From positions 1 through 27,702 of IMG/VR virus record IMGVR_UViG_3300047557_001380: a DNA stretch of 27,702 nucleotides; one strand, written 5' to 3'. Every line of letters begins with the position of its first letter. Positions within the stretch are counted from its first letter, which is position 1. Below are positions 1 through 9,226 of this stretch, one piece after another. Both the position numbers and the translations under genes were made by a program. Source of the DNA: a virus. The notes beneath the pieces were generated by a model. It saw nothing but the letters and a program-made list of their open reading frames with translations. It did no database searches and was not told the origin of the DNA.

Positions 1-29
1 AATAGGTTAACGAATAGGAGAATACGATC

Positions 30-440
30 ATGGCACTTCCTAATGGAACTTCTGGCTACCAAGTCGGCGCAGGCAACACCAGCGAACCGGTCTTGGTTGC
101 TCGCCCCGCTCCCGCAGCACTGACTGCGTCTGCAACGCTTACGTCTGCTCAATTGGTCAACGGCCTTATCCTTGGTAGCCCAGGCGGCTCTGCTGCTTCC
201 TACCAACTGCCGACCGTTGCCGATCTTGAAGCTGACATTAGCTCTGCTCGCGAAGGGCACACTTTTGACTTCTCTGTAATCAACGTTGATGGCACTGGCT
301 CTGGGGTTATCACCCTGACGACCAACACTGGTTGGACGCTGGTAGGCTTGATGACTGTTGTTGCAACTGCTGGTACTGCTCAAGCATTCCGCGCTCGCAA
401 GTCGGGCGATGGCGCTTGGTCGCTCTACCGCATTGGCTAA
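30..440 (+). CDS. Small beta-rich virion protein (probable capsid decoration or appendage)
   Basis: A 136-residue protein starting at ATG 30, with an AGGAG-type ribosome site (aataggagaatacgatc) just upstream. It has no signal peptide or membrane segment. It is rich in Ala, Gly, Thr, Ser and Val and alternates short strands with turns, as many phage decoration or fibre-type proteins do. The C-terminal half (TLTTNTGWTLVG, then FRARKSGDGAWSLYRIG) has the same overall plan as the C-terminal half of the next gene: strands ending in a Trp-containing closing strand. The two may be distant paralogues. It is the first gene in the window and precedes the tail-adaptor genes, which fits a head-decoration role. 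The exact function is an inference and I do not recognise a named family. Confidence 0.75.
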   Translation: MALPNGTSGYQVGAGNTSEPVLVARPAPAALTASATLTSAQLVNGLILGSPGGSAASYQLPTVADLEADISSAREGHTFDFSVINVDGTGSGVITLTTNTGWTLVGLMTVVATAGTAQAFRARKSGDGAWSLYRIG

Positions 441-447
441 TCTGATC

Positions 448-473
448 GGCCCTCGGAAACGGGGGCCTTTCTA
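448..473 (+). terminator. Terminator-like hairpin after the first structural gene
   Basis: GGCCCTC (448-454) can pair with GGGGGCC (461-467), with one G-U pair, around the loop ggaaac, followed by TTTCT. The U tract is short, so partial termination is more likely than a full stop. It lies 8 nt after the stop codon and before the ribosome site of the next gene. Confidence 0.5.
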
Positions 474-487
474 CAAGGAGATCAATC

Positions 488-919
488 ATGCCTAATACCA
501 AATCTATTGGTATCGCGTATGAAGACCAGCAACTGGTTGGCGCAACGATTGACAACACTGTCATCGGTGCAACCACTCCTGCTGCCGGTTCTTTCACTAC
601 GCTTTCGGCCACGCAACAGGTGTTGAACGCTCCGGTCACCAAGACCGCTTCGTTCACTTTGGGCGCTGCTGAAAACTTCGTAATTGCAAACGGTTCGGCT
701 GCCAATGTCACGGTGACGTTCCCGACTGCTTCGACCAGTGTTGGTCGCGTAGTCACGATCAAGAACCTGTCTGGCACTTACACTGTCATTTCTGCTGGCT
801 CCAACGTGAAGCCCTTGGCTTCTGGAACTGCTGGTACTGCCATTCTTGCTGCTACGGCTGGCAAGTGGGCTACGCTGGTATGTGACGGAACCGACTGGGT
901 TATCATGGCCGCTGGCTAA
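488..919 (+). CDS. Small beta-rich virion protein with a fibre-type motif
   Basis: A 143-residue protein with a good ribosome site (caaggagatcaatc) before ATG 488. Residues around 25-40 carry the motif IGATTPAAGSFTTL, which is common in phage tail-fibre and appendage proteins. The remainder is a Thr/Ser/Val-rich beta fold ending in WATLVCDGTDWVIMAAG. It sits between hairpins in front of and behind it, so it may be made from its own abundant transcript, as expected for a protein needed in many copies. It is a possible distant paralogue of the preceding gene. A structural role is likely; whether it sits on the capsid or the tail cannot be decided here. Confidence 0.75.
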   Translation: MPNTKSIGIAYEDQQLVGATIDNTVIGATTPAAGSFTTLSATQQVLNAPVTKTASFTLGAAENFVIANGSAANVTVTFPTASTSVGRVVTIKNLSGTYTVISAGSNVKPLASGTAGTAILAATAGKWATLVCDGTDWVIMAAG

Positions 920-923
920 GGAG

Positions 924-946
924 AAGGGGGTGTAACAGCCCCCTTT
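924..946 (+). terminator. Terminator-like hairpin after the second structural gene
   Basis: AAGGGGG (924-930) is perfectly complementary to CCCCCTT (939-945) around an 8-nt loop. Only a TTT tail follows. It begins 5 nt after the stop codon. Partial termination is likely because essential tail genes lie downstream. Confidence 0.5.
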
Positions 947-952
947 GACTAT

Positions 953-1144
953 ATGCACCATATCTATCTAAGACATCCAAGACACGGCACCAAGATCGCC
1001 ATCAGCGACATGGAGGCCGACCACGATGAGGGCTTCGGCTGGGTGCGCTATAATCCGGATGAGCCCGAGGCAGATGAAGAATACGAGGCCCCGGTAAACG
1101 CTCTCGGAGCCAAAAGACGGGGTAGACCACCCAAGCAGGGGTAA
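953..1144 (+). CDS. Small hypothetical protein with an AT-hook-like C-terminus
   Basis: A 63-residue protein with a very acidic middle (EADHDEG, then DEPEADEEYEAP at about 22-47) and a basic tail, KRRGRPPKQG. The core GRP flanked by basic residues matches the AT-hook minor-groove-binding motif. It starts at ATG 953, with only the hairpin AGGGGG-type sequence upstream as a possible ribosome site. It ends 3 nt before the gp4-like gene, so it is in the late operon. A DNA-contacting role during head filling or tail joining is possible but is inference. The function is not known to me. Confidence 0.65.
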   Translation: MHHIYLRHPRHGTKIAISDMEADHDEGFGWVRYNPDEPEADEEYEAPVNALGAKRRGRPPKQG

Positions 1145-1147
1145 GAC

Positions 1148-1876
1148 ATGACGCAGACAGCAACCGCTGGTGAACTGATCAATTCAGCTCTCAGGCTGAT
1201 AGGACAACTAGCGGAGGCGGAAGTCCCGTCTGCTGCTACGTCCCAAGACGCCCTCACCGCTCTCAACCAGATGATTGATTCGTGGAACACTGAGCGGCTG
1301 TCGGTGTTTTGTACCCAAGATCAGGTCTATACCTGGCCGGTCAACGAGATCAAACGAACCCTTGGGCCTAGCGGCGACATAAGTGTCAGCCCTCAGTTGC
1401 GACCCATCTTGGTTGATGACAGCACCTATTTCCGTGATCCGCAGACCAACGTGTCTTACGGCATCAAGATGATCAACCAGAGCCAGTACAACGGCATTGC
1501 GGTCAAGACGGTCACCTCGACCTACCCGCAGGTGATGTTCGTCAACATGACGTTCCCTGACATCGAGATGTACATCTACCCCAAGCCCACCCGGTCTTTG
1601 GAGTTCCATTTCATATCGGTTCAGCCGCTAACAGAGCCCACCGCATTAAACACCGTAATTGCCCTGCCTCCTGGCTATCTAAGGGCGTTGCGCTACAACC
1701 TTGCGATGGAGCTTGCCCCTGAGTTTGGTGTTGAGCCATCTCCGCAGGTGCAGCGTATCGCTATGACCAGCAAGCGCGATCTGAAGCGCATCAACAACCC
1801 AGACGACCTGATGACCCTGCCGTATGCCGTGGTTGCCAACCGTCAACGCTTCAACATCTATTCTGGGAACTACTGA
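1148..1876 (+). CDS. P22 gp4-like head-completion / tail adaptor protein
   Basis: A 242-residue protein resembling the P22 gp4 (packaged DNA stabilisation) family. It opens with TAGELINSALRLIGQLAEAE, then DALTALNQMIDSWNTERL, the usual helical N-terminus of this family. The C-terminus has ALPPGYLRALRYNLAMELAPE and then a helix. Family members bind below the portal ring after packaging and form the platform for the hub protein. The ribosome site (AGGGG) lies just before ATG 1148, and the stop overlaps the hub start by one base (TGATG). This gene order, gp4-like then gp10-like, is the one found in P22-type phages. Confidence 0.88.
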   Translation: MTQTATAGELINSALRLIGQLAEAEVPSAATSQDALTALNQMIDSWNTERLSVFCTQDQVYTWPVNEIKRTLGPSGDISVSPQLRPILVDDSTYFRDPQTNVSYGIKMINQSQYNGIAVKTVTSTYPQVMFVNMTFPDIEMYIYPKPTRSLEFHFISVQPLTEPTALNTVIALPPGYLRALRYNLAMELAPEFGVEPSPQVQRIAMTSKRDLKRINNPDDLMTLPYAVVANRQRFNIYSGNY

Positions 1877-4611
1877 TGAAGACGCCGATCCTTGGCAGTT
1901 CTTATGTCGCAAGGTCGGTCAATGCTGCCGACAACAAAATGGTCAACCTCTACCCGGAGGCTATCCCCGAGGGCGGCAAGGAAGCGGGTTACCTGAACCG
2001 TGCCCCTGGAAGCCGCTTGGTGACCTCCGTAGGCAACGGCCCTATCCGTGGGATGTGGTCGTTTGGCGGCTACCTGTACATTGCCTCTGGCACCCAACTG
2101 TACAAGCTGGATGAGAACCTGAACGGCTCTGTAATTGGCAGCATCACCGGCACTGGTCAGGTGTCGATGGCTGACAACGGCTATCAGTTGTTTATTGCCT
2201 GCAACCCTGACGGGTTCATATACAACGTCAGCACCAACGTGTTTGCCCAAATCACAGATGAAGACTTCCCAGGCTGTGTGCAAGTCACCTATATGTACGG
2301 CCTGTTCATCTTCAACGAACCCAACAGCCAGAAGTTTTGGATTACGGGTTACGACGGCACGCAGATTGATCCCCTGGAATTTGCCTTTGCTGAGATCAGT
2401 CCTGACCTGATCCAGTCGATCATTGCCAACCATACAGAGCTTTGGATATTCGGCTCCAACAGCATCGAGGTCTGGTACTACAGTGGCGATGTTGACTTCC
2501 CCTTTGCCCCTATTCAAGGCGCGTACAACGAGATTGGTTGTGCATCCGGGTTTTCGGTTGCCAAGCTCGACAACACCCTGTTTTGGTTGGGCCAAGATGC
2601 CCGTGGTAACGGGATCGTCTACCGGGCTGAGGGCTACAACGCTCGCAGGATCAGCACCCATGCCGTGGAATTTGCGATCCAGAGCTATCGCTACATCGAA
2701 GATGCGATTGCCTACACCTACCAGCAGGATGGCCACAGCTTCTATGTCCTGACGTTCCCGTCAGCAGACAAGACGTGGGTCTATGATGTGGCTACGGATG
2801 CCTGGCATGAACGGGCATCGTTCAGAAACGGTCAGTTCTACCGCCACCGCTCAAATTGCATGGCGAACTTTGAAAACCAAATCTTGGTCGGTGACTATCA
2901 AGACGGTCGGATTTACGCCCTTGATCTTGATTACTTCGCGGATGATGAGGAGAGGCAACGCTGGATACGCTCTTGGCGTGCGCTTCCAACGGGCTCCAAC
3001 AATCTTAACCGGACAGCGCATCATACACTTCAACTCGATCTGGAAACGGGTGGGCCTATCACTGCTCCGGCAGAGGAATACACCTATCTACGAGTAACAG
3101 TTAGTGACAACTGGGGAGGCACGCAAACCTCCATCAACAGCATAGCTGTTTACGACACCATCGGCGGCCCAAACATTGCCACAGGCGGCACACCGTTTGC
3201 CAGTAGCGGCAGTGCATCAGGCGTGTTTAGTGGCGGCGCTCCTTGGTTTGCCAACACATCATCAGGTGAATACGTTGGGTATCAATTTGCTGCTGGTGTT
3301 AAGCCGGTTCAGATCGCTATTGAAGGCGTTGGCACCGATGGCGTAAAGAACTTTGTAGTTCAGGTCAGCACTGACAACATCAACTATGTGCAGGTTGGTT
3401 CAGGACAAATTCCTTTTACCGCGAATGATGCGCCAAAAATAGGCGATCCAGATTTTGGCCTTCAAGATCAAGTAATTCCTCTTTCTGATAGATACGGCAC
3501 AGAAAGCGACGGCACATACATTTACAAAACTGTCATATCAACCCCTGCAAGCTGGAATGGAACAAACATTCCATATGTCACCACCAAGTATGACCTTGAT
3601 GGAAATGTTGTAGACACAGAAAGCGGGACATGGGCTGGTCAAGCTGCAAGCTTTACTATTGGAAACTCTAATTACGCCGGCATGATTTCAAACACCAAGG
3701 ATTACTGGTGGGCGTATGGATATTTTCTTGGCGGAACAGAGCGGTGTTTGGTTTTTTACAAAAACACATATTTGTTTGCTGTTGATCAAATTTACAACCC
3801 TGTTTATTCTTTTCAGTCTCCATCTTATTGGCCCAGCACATCTGTAAAAGTTGGAAACGCTTTTTACTGGGTAACCAAAGATTATTACAGGGTGTTCAAG
3901 TATGTTACCCCTGTTTCTCCAGGTATTGTTGCGCCTTCTGCTTATTATGTGCTTTCTACAACAGCATCAATTGCGTATGACGCTTTTAAAAACCACATAT
4001 GGGTTGTTGAGTTTGGAACTGGAAACACTATCAAGTTTGACGCTAACTTGAATTTGCTATCAACGCATCCAGGCGCTGTTGCTAGCGACGCATCAACAAA
4101 TTACCCAGCCCTGTGCATATACAACGGAATTGGCGCAATCATTGCGTCTCAAAGCGTTGGCTCATTGAACAACCGGTACTCCATCAGGGATTACACAATT
4201 GCTGATACGGTTGCTCCAACCGTCATAAGAAATGAAGTTGCAACGCCTCCAGTTTTTGGATATGCGCCATCTTCAGCCTCACTGGTAAATGGTTACGCTT
4301 ATTATGGCGAGGTGTTGATAGACCTTTTGGGTGTCGCCACTCCGCAAACCTTTAACCTTGTTCAGCCTTCCAACCCTGATTACGCAGACCCCAAGGTCAT
4401 GCTTCGATGGTCTGATGATGGCGGCCACACTTGGTCTAACTACCACGTTCGTTCGATGGGCAAGCTGGGCGAATACGGCAAGCGTGTGTTGTGGCGTCGC
4501 CTTGGCATGACCATGAAGCTCCGGGATCGCGTCTACGAAATTTCTGGCAACGATCCGGTCAAGATTGCCATTATGGGCGCAGAACTTGATGTATCCGGGA
4601 CTGACTCATGA
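1876..4611 (+). CDS. P22 gp10-like tail hub / DNA stabilisation protein with a large inserted segment
   Basis: A 911-residue protein. Residues 1-394 (from [20 protein letters not shown] to [11 protein letters not shown]) and about 826-911 ([38 protein letters not shown]) together look like a complete P22 gp10-type hub of about 480 residues, close to the usual length near 470. Between them lie about 430 extra residues (bases about 3058-4350). The first part of the insert (about 400-512) resembles a discoidin/F5-8C-like sugar-binding domain: [52 protein letters not shown]. The rest is rich in aromatic residues and strands. Much of the insert is visibly richer in A+T than its surroundings. The hub bridges the adaptor and the tail needle/fibre; the insert may add surface or glycan contact. 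Confidence 0.87.
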   Translation: MKTPILGSSYVARSVNAADNKMVNLYPEAIPEGGKEAGYLNRAPGSRLVTSVGNGPIRGMWSFGGYLYIASGTQLYKLDENLNGSVIGSITGTGQVSMADNGYQLFIACNPDGFIYNVSTNVFAQITDEDFPGCVQVTYMYGLFIFNEPNSQKFWITGYDGTQIDPLEFAFAEISPDLIQSIIANHTELWIFGSNSIEVWYYSGDVDFPFAPIQGAYNEIGCASGFSVAKLDNTLFWLGQDARGNGIVYRAEGYNARRISTHAVEFAIQSYRYIEDAIAYTYQQDGHSFYVLTFPSADKTWVYDVATDAWHERASFRNGQFYRHRSNCMANFENQILVGDYQDGRIYALDLDYFADDEERQRWIRSWRALPTGSNNLNRTAHHTLQLDLETGGPITAPAEEYTYLRVTVSDNWGGTQTSINSIAVYDTIGGPNIATGGTPFASSGSASGVFSGGAPWFANTSSGEYVGYQFAAGVKPVQIAIEGVGTDGVKNFVVQVSTDNINYVQVGSGQIPFTANDAPKIGDPDFGLQDQVIPLSDRYGTESDGTYIYKTVISTPASWNGTNIPYVTTKYDLDGNVVDTESGTWAGQAASFTIGNSNYAGMISNTKDYWWAYGYFLGGTERCLVFYKNTYLFAVDQIYNPVYSFQSPSYWPSTSVKVGNAFYWVTKDYYRVFKYVTPVSPGIVAPSAYYVLSTTASIAYDAFKNHIWVVEFGTGNTIKFDANLNLLSTHPGAVASDASTNYPALCIYNGIGAIIASQSVGSLNNRYSIRDYTIADTVAPTVIRNEVATPPVFGYAPSSASLVNGYAYYGEVLIDLLGVATPQTFNLVQPSNPDYADPKVMLRWSDDGGHTWSNYHVRSMGKLGEYGKRVLWRRLGMTMKLRDRVYEISGNDPVKIAIMGAELDVSGTDS

Positions 4612-6035
4612 CAAGCAACGTCACTCGCATACCAGCATCTAGGGTGCCTCTCACTGAGGGGCAAAGCCCGATCATCTCAAGGGAGTGGTACAGGTTCTTC
4701 AACAACCTGTCCGTCCTGCTGGGCGGCGGCGAAAACGTACCGACAGTCCCGGAGCTGCAAGAAGAAATTAATGCCCTAGAAGCCCAGATTGCGCCTATAC
4801 AGGCCACGATTAATGACCTCGGCAGCATGGCCTTTCAGGAGAGCAACAACGTCGCCATCACAGGTGGTAATGCCACGTTGACCAACCTGACAACCACGGG
4901 CAACACGTTTCTTGGTGACGGCTCTCCAGACATCGTGACGATTGGTGCAGGCACCGGAGTCATCCAAAACAACTTCAACATCAACAGCGGTCTGATGTAT
5001 TTCAATGTGGGCAACAACCGCATCGGCATCAATGATAGCGCCCCATCAGAAGCTTTGGATGTCACCGGCAAGATTCGATCCTCTGCCGGGTTAATGGATG
5101 CCACGCTGACCTCTGGCCGGGTGGTCTATAGCACCACGGGTGGAGAGCTGATCGACAACGCCAACTTCACTTTCAACGGCACCACGGCAACGATCAATAC
5201 GCTGACCCTGACGGTGCCCTTGGACGAGACGGATGGCGGCACAGGCACTGACACCTACGCAACGGGTGACATCCTCTACGCTTCTGCCACCAACACGCTC
5301 AGCAAGCTCGCCAAGCCGTCTGCCAATGCGTTCTTGATCATGAATAGCTCTGGCGTGCCTTCTTGGAAGATCCCCGCTTATGGGGCTTTCTCAGACACAA
5401 CAACACAGAGCGCTAACTTAGCCGCCACCGCTTACCCGATGACTTTTGACACCGTGGACATTACGGACGGGGTTACTTGCGAAACAACTGCCGGGGTGGT
5501 GACCGCCAGCATTACCGGGACGACCCTGGACGTAACCGCCGTAACCTCTGGCGTCATCGACATAGGCCAGACCCTTACAGGCACGGGCGTTACAGCAGGC
5601 ACAAAGGTTGTGGCCTTTGGCACGGGTACGGGCGGCACAGGCACCTACACGGTGGACATCAGTCAGACCGTGGCAAGCACCACGATCAACGCCACCAAGT
5701 CCAGCCGGATCAAGGTGCCTTCTGCGGGCATCTACAACTTCCAGTTTTCGGCCCAGCTTGATAACACTTCTGGTGGCGCTCACCTTGTGTACATTTGGGC
5801 TAGGGTCAACGGCACCAACATAGCCAACTCAGCAGGCCAGGTACGTTTAAATGGCAACAATGATGAAATTGTAGCCTCCTGGAACTATCTGTTGAATCTG
5901 AACGCCAACGACTACTTTGAACTAATGTATGAAGTAGAAGATACCAGCGTAATAATCTTGGCTACTGGGGCTACATCACCCCACCCTGCCATTCCATCAG
6001 TCATACTTACCGTGAGTAACAACATAAGCGCATGA
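4608..6035 (+). CDS. Tail fibre / needle-like protein with a C1q-like C-terminal domain
   Basis: A 475-residue protein whose start overlaps the hub stop (ATGA). The N-terminus ([21 protein letters not shown]) is typical of phage fibre-associated proteins and is followed by a short coiled coil, about 47-72 ([20 protein letters not shown]). A repeat-rich shaft follows ([29 protein letters not shown]). The C-terminal domain, about 275-475, is jelly-roll-like ([41 protein letters not shown]), resembling C1q-like receptor-binding heads of phage fibres. A Gly/Thr-rich module at about 292-364 interrupts that head domain. The position directly after the hub fits a central needle or fibre. A receptor-binding role is an inference from the architecture. 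Confidence 0.78.
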   Translation: MTSNVTRIPASRVPLTEGQSPIISREWYRFFNNLSVLLGGGENVPTVPELQEEINALEAQIAPIQATINDLGSMAFQESNNVAITGGNATLTNLTTTGNTFLGDGSPDIVTIGAGTGVIQNNFNINSGLMYFNVGNNRIGINDSAPSEALDVTGKIRSSAGLMDATLTSGRVVYSTTGGELIDNANFTFNGTTATINTLTLTVPLDETDGGTGTDTYATGDILYASATNTLSKLAKPSANAFLIMNSSGVPSWKIPAYGAFSDTTTQSANLAATAYPMTFDTVDITDGVTCETTAGVVTASITGTTLDVTAVTSGVIDIGQTLTGTGVTAGTKVVAFGTGTGGTGTYTVDISQTVASTTINATKSSRIKVPSAGIYNFQFSAQLDNTSGGAHLVYIWARVNGTNIANSAGQVRLNGNNDEIVASWNYLLNLNANDYFELMYEVEDTSVIILATGATSPHPAIPSVILTVSNNISA

Positions 6036-6886
6036 ACGATCTGGTGACGGTGGGAACCAAGACCTTGATGGCTTACTCCTCTGCGGAGGAGGCTGAGATT
6101 GCGTGCCTGCCTTTGCCGCAGGCTGAGTGCCCGGTGGTTCATCACTTTGGCCCCGGCATCGCCATCAGGGAGGTGTTCATTCCTGCCGGTACGTTTGCCG
6201 TGGGCCACAAGCAGAAGTACGAACATCTCAACATCATGCTGACCGGGGAAATGCTATTGGTTCGGGATGGCGAGGTGCATCACTTGCGGGCTCCAATGCT
6301 GTTCACGGCCCCTCCCGGCAGGAAGGTTGCGTTTACCCTTGAGGACGTTACTTGGCAGAACATTTATGCCTGCGAACTCAAGGAAGGCTCTGCCGTTGAG
6401 GAAGTGTACATCGAGAAAAGTGAGGCATGGCAACAGGATGCGGCGGCAAGGTTCCACATGGAACAACTCAAGCGGGCCGTGGATGTTGAAGACTTCTTGA
6501 GATTTTTGGTGGATGCCGGGCTGGATTACAACGCTGTGGCGGCTTGGTTTTGCGATGACAACCAGCACACATGGTGGCCCAACGGGGTTACGCAGGTGTC
6601 TCCAAGCCCAATCCACGGGGAAGGCTTATTTTTGACCGCTAATATGGATGCAGGGGCTATGATATGCCCTGTGAAGGTTTCGGGCATGACGACCCAAGCA
6701 TGGAGGTATCTGAACCACTCCATGAATCCTAACTGTCATCTAGAACGCGATGGCAAGGGCGACATTATTTTGGTTACCAACAGGCCGCTGACAGGTTGCA
6801 AAGGCGGTCAACATGGTGAAGAACTCACAGTAAATTACAGAGATGCATGGCCCTTTCTTGGGCAGGAGGACGTATGTCAGGTTTAA
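6032..6886 (+). CDS. Cupin-SET domain fusion protein (putative lysine methyltransferase)
   Basis: A 284-residue protein; ATGA overlap with the previous stop. The cupin-like N-terminal half (about 35-130) contains [20 protein letters not shown] (H59, E64, H65), [13 protein letters not shown] and [12 protein letters not shown], as in small cupin proteins of many phages. The second cupin histidine motif is not clear, so metal binding is uncertain. The C-terminal half (about 190-270) carries SET-domain signatures in order: HGEGLF (195-200), [10 protein letters not shown] (225-234) and GEELTVNY (262-269). These correspond to the GxG, NHSxxPN and GEELTxxY motifs that bind S-adenosylmethionine and form the pseudoknot of protein lysine methyltransferases. 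Cys256 and the GG preceding GEE make a small loop. The substrate is unknown; candidates are a virion protein or a host protein. It lies in the tail block, not with replication genes. Confidence 0.85.
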   Translation: MNDLVTVGTKTLMAYSSAEEAEIACLPLPQAECPVVHHFGPGIAIREVFIPAGTFAVGHKQKYEHLNIMLTGEMLLVRDGEVHHLRAPMLFTAPPGRKVAFTLEDVTWQNIYACELKEGSAVEEVYIEKSEAWQQDAAARFHMEQLKRAVDVEDFLRFLVDAGLDYNAVAAWFCDDNQHTWWPNGVTQVSPSPIHGEGLFLTANMDAGAMICPVKVSGMTTQAWRYLNHSMNPNCHLERDGKGDIILVTNRPLTGCKGGQHGEELTVNYRDAWPFLGQEDVCQV

Positions 6887-7638
6887 CTGCGGCAGTAATT
6901 GTTGGTGGCAGCAGCCTTGCTAGCGGTTACATGGGAGCCCAGGCTTCCAAAGAAGCCGCCCGAGAACAACGCAGAGCAGCCCAGCAGCAGCTTGAGCTTC
7001 AGCGCCAGATGTACAACCAGCAGCGGGCTGACTTTGAGCCTTTCAGGGCGGCAGGCTCTCAAGCACAGAACGCTTTGATGCTTGGCCTTGGCTTGGGTGG
7101 CACTCCTGCTCAGGAAGGCTATGGTGCCCTTATGCGGGACTTTTCCATGGCTGACTATGAGGCTGACCCCGGTTACCAGTTCCGCCTACAGGAAGGGCTG
7201 AAAGCCCTTGATCGTCAGGCTGCTGCAAGGGGTGGCACCTTGTCTGGTTCCGCCCTCAAAGGGACACAACGCTATGCTCAGGATGTCGCGTCTCAGGAAT
7301 ATTCCAACGCTTTTAACCGATATATGGCAAATCGGGCGTCTAAGCTGGGGGCTCTTGGTGGCCTTGTTAGCACTGGTGCCGGTGCTGCTCAGGGGCTTGC
7401 CGGTGCTGCTGGTCAGTTTGGCCAACTTGGCGGCCAGACGCTGGCTGACATAGGTAATGCTCGCGCTTCGGGAATCATGGGGCCTGCCAACGCATACGCC
7501 GGGGCTCTTGGCGGAATAAGTAACGCTGCTATGGGCTACGGAATGATGAATGCTCTTGGTGGAACTGGCGGCAGAACTTCAAGCTATGAGCCAATGTATC
7601 AATCTCAGGCATCCAACAGATTTTCAATATTTGACTGA
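6874..7638 (+). CDS. DNA ejection / transfer protein (P22 gp7-like role)
   Basis: A 254-residue protein. I chose ATG 6874 over the in-frame ATG 6847 because AGGAGG lies just before it; this leaves a 13-nt overlap with the cupin-SET gene. The N-terminus has a small hydrophobic Ala/Gly stretch (3-22) then a coiled coil (ASKEAAREQRRAAQQQLEL). The middle contains DPGYQFRLQEGLKALDRQAA and GTLSGSALKGTQRYAQDVAS, hallmarks of phage proteins annotated as DNA transfer or ejection proteins. The tail is Gly/Ala rich. Such proteins are packed in the capsid and leave with the DNA to make a channel through the envelope. It is the first of three consecutive ejection-type genes. Confidence 0.82.
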   Translation: MSGLTAAVIVGGSSLASGYMGAQASKEAAREQRRAAQQQLELQRQMYNQQRADFEPFRAAGSQAQNALMLGLGLGGTPAQEGYGALMRDFSMADYEADPGYQFRLQEGLKALDRQAAARGGTLSGSALKGTQRYAQDVASQEYSNAFNRYMANRASKLGALGGLVSTGAGAAQGLAGAAGQFGQLGGQTLADIGNARASGIMGPANAYAGALGGISNAAMGYGMMNALGGTGGRTSSYEPMYQSQASNRFSIFD

Positions 7639-7654
7639 CGTTTAAGGTGACATC

Positions 7655-9226
7655 ATGGCTATCAACCCAAACATCGCCTTGAGCTTTCAAGCGCCAAAGT
7701 TTGATGATCCGCTCAACAAGCTCGCGCAAATGGAGCAGATCAAGGCGTACCGTCAGAACGCTTTGGCAAAGCAGATGGAAATGGATGCTGCTGTCAGAGA
7801 GCGCGAGATGACCAATGCGCTTCGTCAGCGACTAGCATCTGGCAAAGACCTTGGCCTTTCAGAAGCCGCCATGTTTGGCGCGCCAGGTATGGAGGTCTAC
7901 GGGGCGATGGCAGGCGCTAAAGCCAGCGACGCCACCAGGCAAGCCAAAGAACTGGAAATTGCCAGCAATCTTTACAAAAACGTTTATTTGTCAAAAGTAC
8001 CCTCGGTAAGAACCGCCGAAGACGCAAAAAACTGGGCGGCTTCAATCCAAAACGACCCTAGATTGAGCCCTATTACGTCCCAAGTAAGTCCAGAGCAAGC
8101 TATGGCCGGGCTTCCCAAGACAGACGCTGATGTTGCGGCATGGCAAGAACAATTACTGGTTCCGTTTGAGGACAGGTTCAGTGCCGAAAATGCGGCAGAG
8201 CTGGCACGAGAATCTCAAGCTGCTGCGATGGAAAGAGCACAACTTGGGGTGGCCGCAAGTGCAATTCAAGGTGGGCTGAATAGAGCAGCTACGGCGTCCA
8301 ATAGACAGCAATCTGATCGCTTAACGATAGCTCAGAAAATTATGCAAAATGCCTACAACATTGACAGTGTAACCGGCAATTACGTTAGAAACCCTGAAGT
8401 TTCTGATGAAATGTTGCGAGACGCTGTCAACGTTGTAAAAGGAGCAATTCCTCAAGTGCCGGATAGCACACTGGAGCAACCAGTTGATGCTGCCGCTAGT
8501 GGAGTTCCCGCTGGACGCACTCCTCCCCCTCCAGGTGCTCCTTCAATGACTGCAGCACCTGGAACGCTGCTTCCGGGACAAGTCTCGGGATCAAGAGCGC
8601 AAGCTGCCGAGGACAAAGAAATAACTAAACTTGAAGCTAAAATGAAGATCGAACAGCCTGAAATTGAAAAGGGCATTTTGTTAAGCGACCCTGTAACACT
8701 TAACGCAATTAACGAAATTGATAATATTTTTAATCACCCTGATCTTAAAGACGTTACCGGCAACCTTGAAGGATGGGCTAAAACGTTTAAGGGATTGATC
8801 GATCAAGGGGATTCCGACGTTAATGCAATAGTTAAATCTTTGAAGTCAAAAGCATGGCTTGGAAGCATACAGTCCTTTGGTAAAGGTAGCGGATTAACCC
8901 CAATCACTGACGCTGAAGGAGACAAACTAGAAGCCGCATACGCGCTATTAGACCAAACGATGGGGACACCTGCGTTTCAGAAAAATCTATTGGCATTTAG
9001 AGATCAACTGGAAGCGTCTCGCCGGGTTATCTACAACGCTTACAACGACAAGTACGGAAAACTCAACATAAAAGGCTGGCGGCCTTTGTCTGCCGTGTAC
9101 CAAGGCGCAGTACCACAAAAAGCAATTGACGCCCTGCTTGAAAACCCGTCGGAAAGGCGAATCAGACTTTTTGATAGAGCATTTGGCGAAGATGTCAGGG
9201 AATATTTACTCAAGGGTGCAAAATAA
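7655..9226 (+). CDS. Probable ejection (internal virion) protein
   Basis: A 523-residue protein, largely helical and charged, with an AAGGTGA ribosome site before ATG 7655. The N-terminal third is coiled-coil-like (LNKLAQMEQIKAYRQNALAK). A Pro-rich linker (AGRTPPPPGAPS at about 288-300) separates it from a helical C-terminal region (DPVTLNAINEIDNIFNHP, GTPAFQKNLLAFRDQLEASR). It has no signal peptide. Its place between two other ejection-type genes and its length fit the middle member of the three P22-type ejection proteins. Sequence identity to a named family is not clear to me. The stop overlaps the next start (TAATG), so translation is probably coupled. Confidence 0.7.
   Translation: MAINPNIALSFQAPKFDDPLNKLAQMEQIKAYRQNALAKQMEMDAAVREREMTNALRQRLASGKDLGLSEAAMFGAPGMEVYGAMAGAKASDATRQAKELEIASNLYKNVYLSKVPSVRTAEDAKNWAASIQNDPRLSPITSQVSPEQAMAGLPKTDADVAAWQEQLLVPFEDRFSAENAAELARESQAAAMERAQLGVAASAIQGGLNRAATASNRQQSDRLTIAQKIMQNAYNIDSVTGNYVRNPEVSDEMLRDAVNVVKGAIPQVPDSTLEQPVDAAASGVPAGRTPPPPGAPSMTAAPGTLLPGQVSGSRAQAAEDKEITKLEAKMKIEQPEIEKGILLSDPVTLNAINEIDNIFNHPDLKDVTGNLEGWAKTFKGLIDQGDSDVNAIVKSLKSKAWLGSIQSFGKGSGLTPITDAEGDKLEAAYALLDQTMGTPAFQKNLLAFRDQLEASRRVIYNAYNDKYGKLNIKGWRPLSAVYQGAVPQKAIDALLENPSERRIRLFDRAFGEDVREYLLKGAK

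Noticed and set aside
1870-2736. 288-codon antisense frame opposite the hub gene
   Set aside because: The hub protein is a clear family member on the plus strand; the antisense frame has no coherent features.
6847-6873. Longer N-terminus (9 extra codons) for the first ejection protein
   Set aside because: The AGGAGG ribosome site directly precedes ATG 6874, and no such site precedes 6847.
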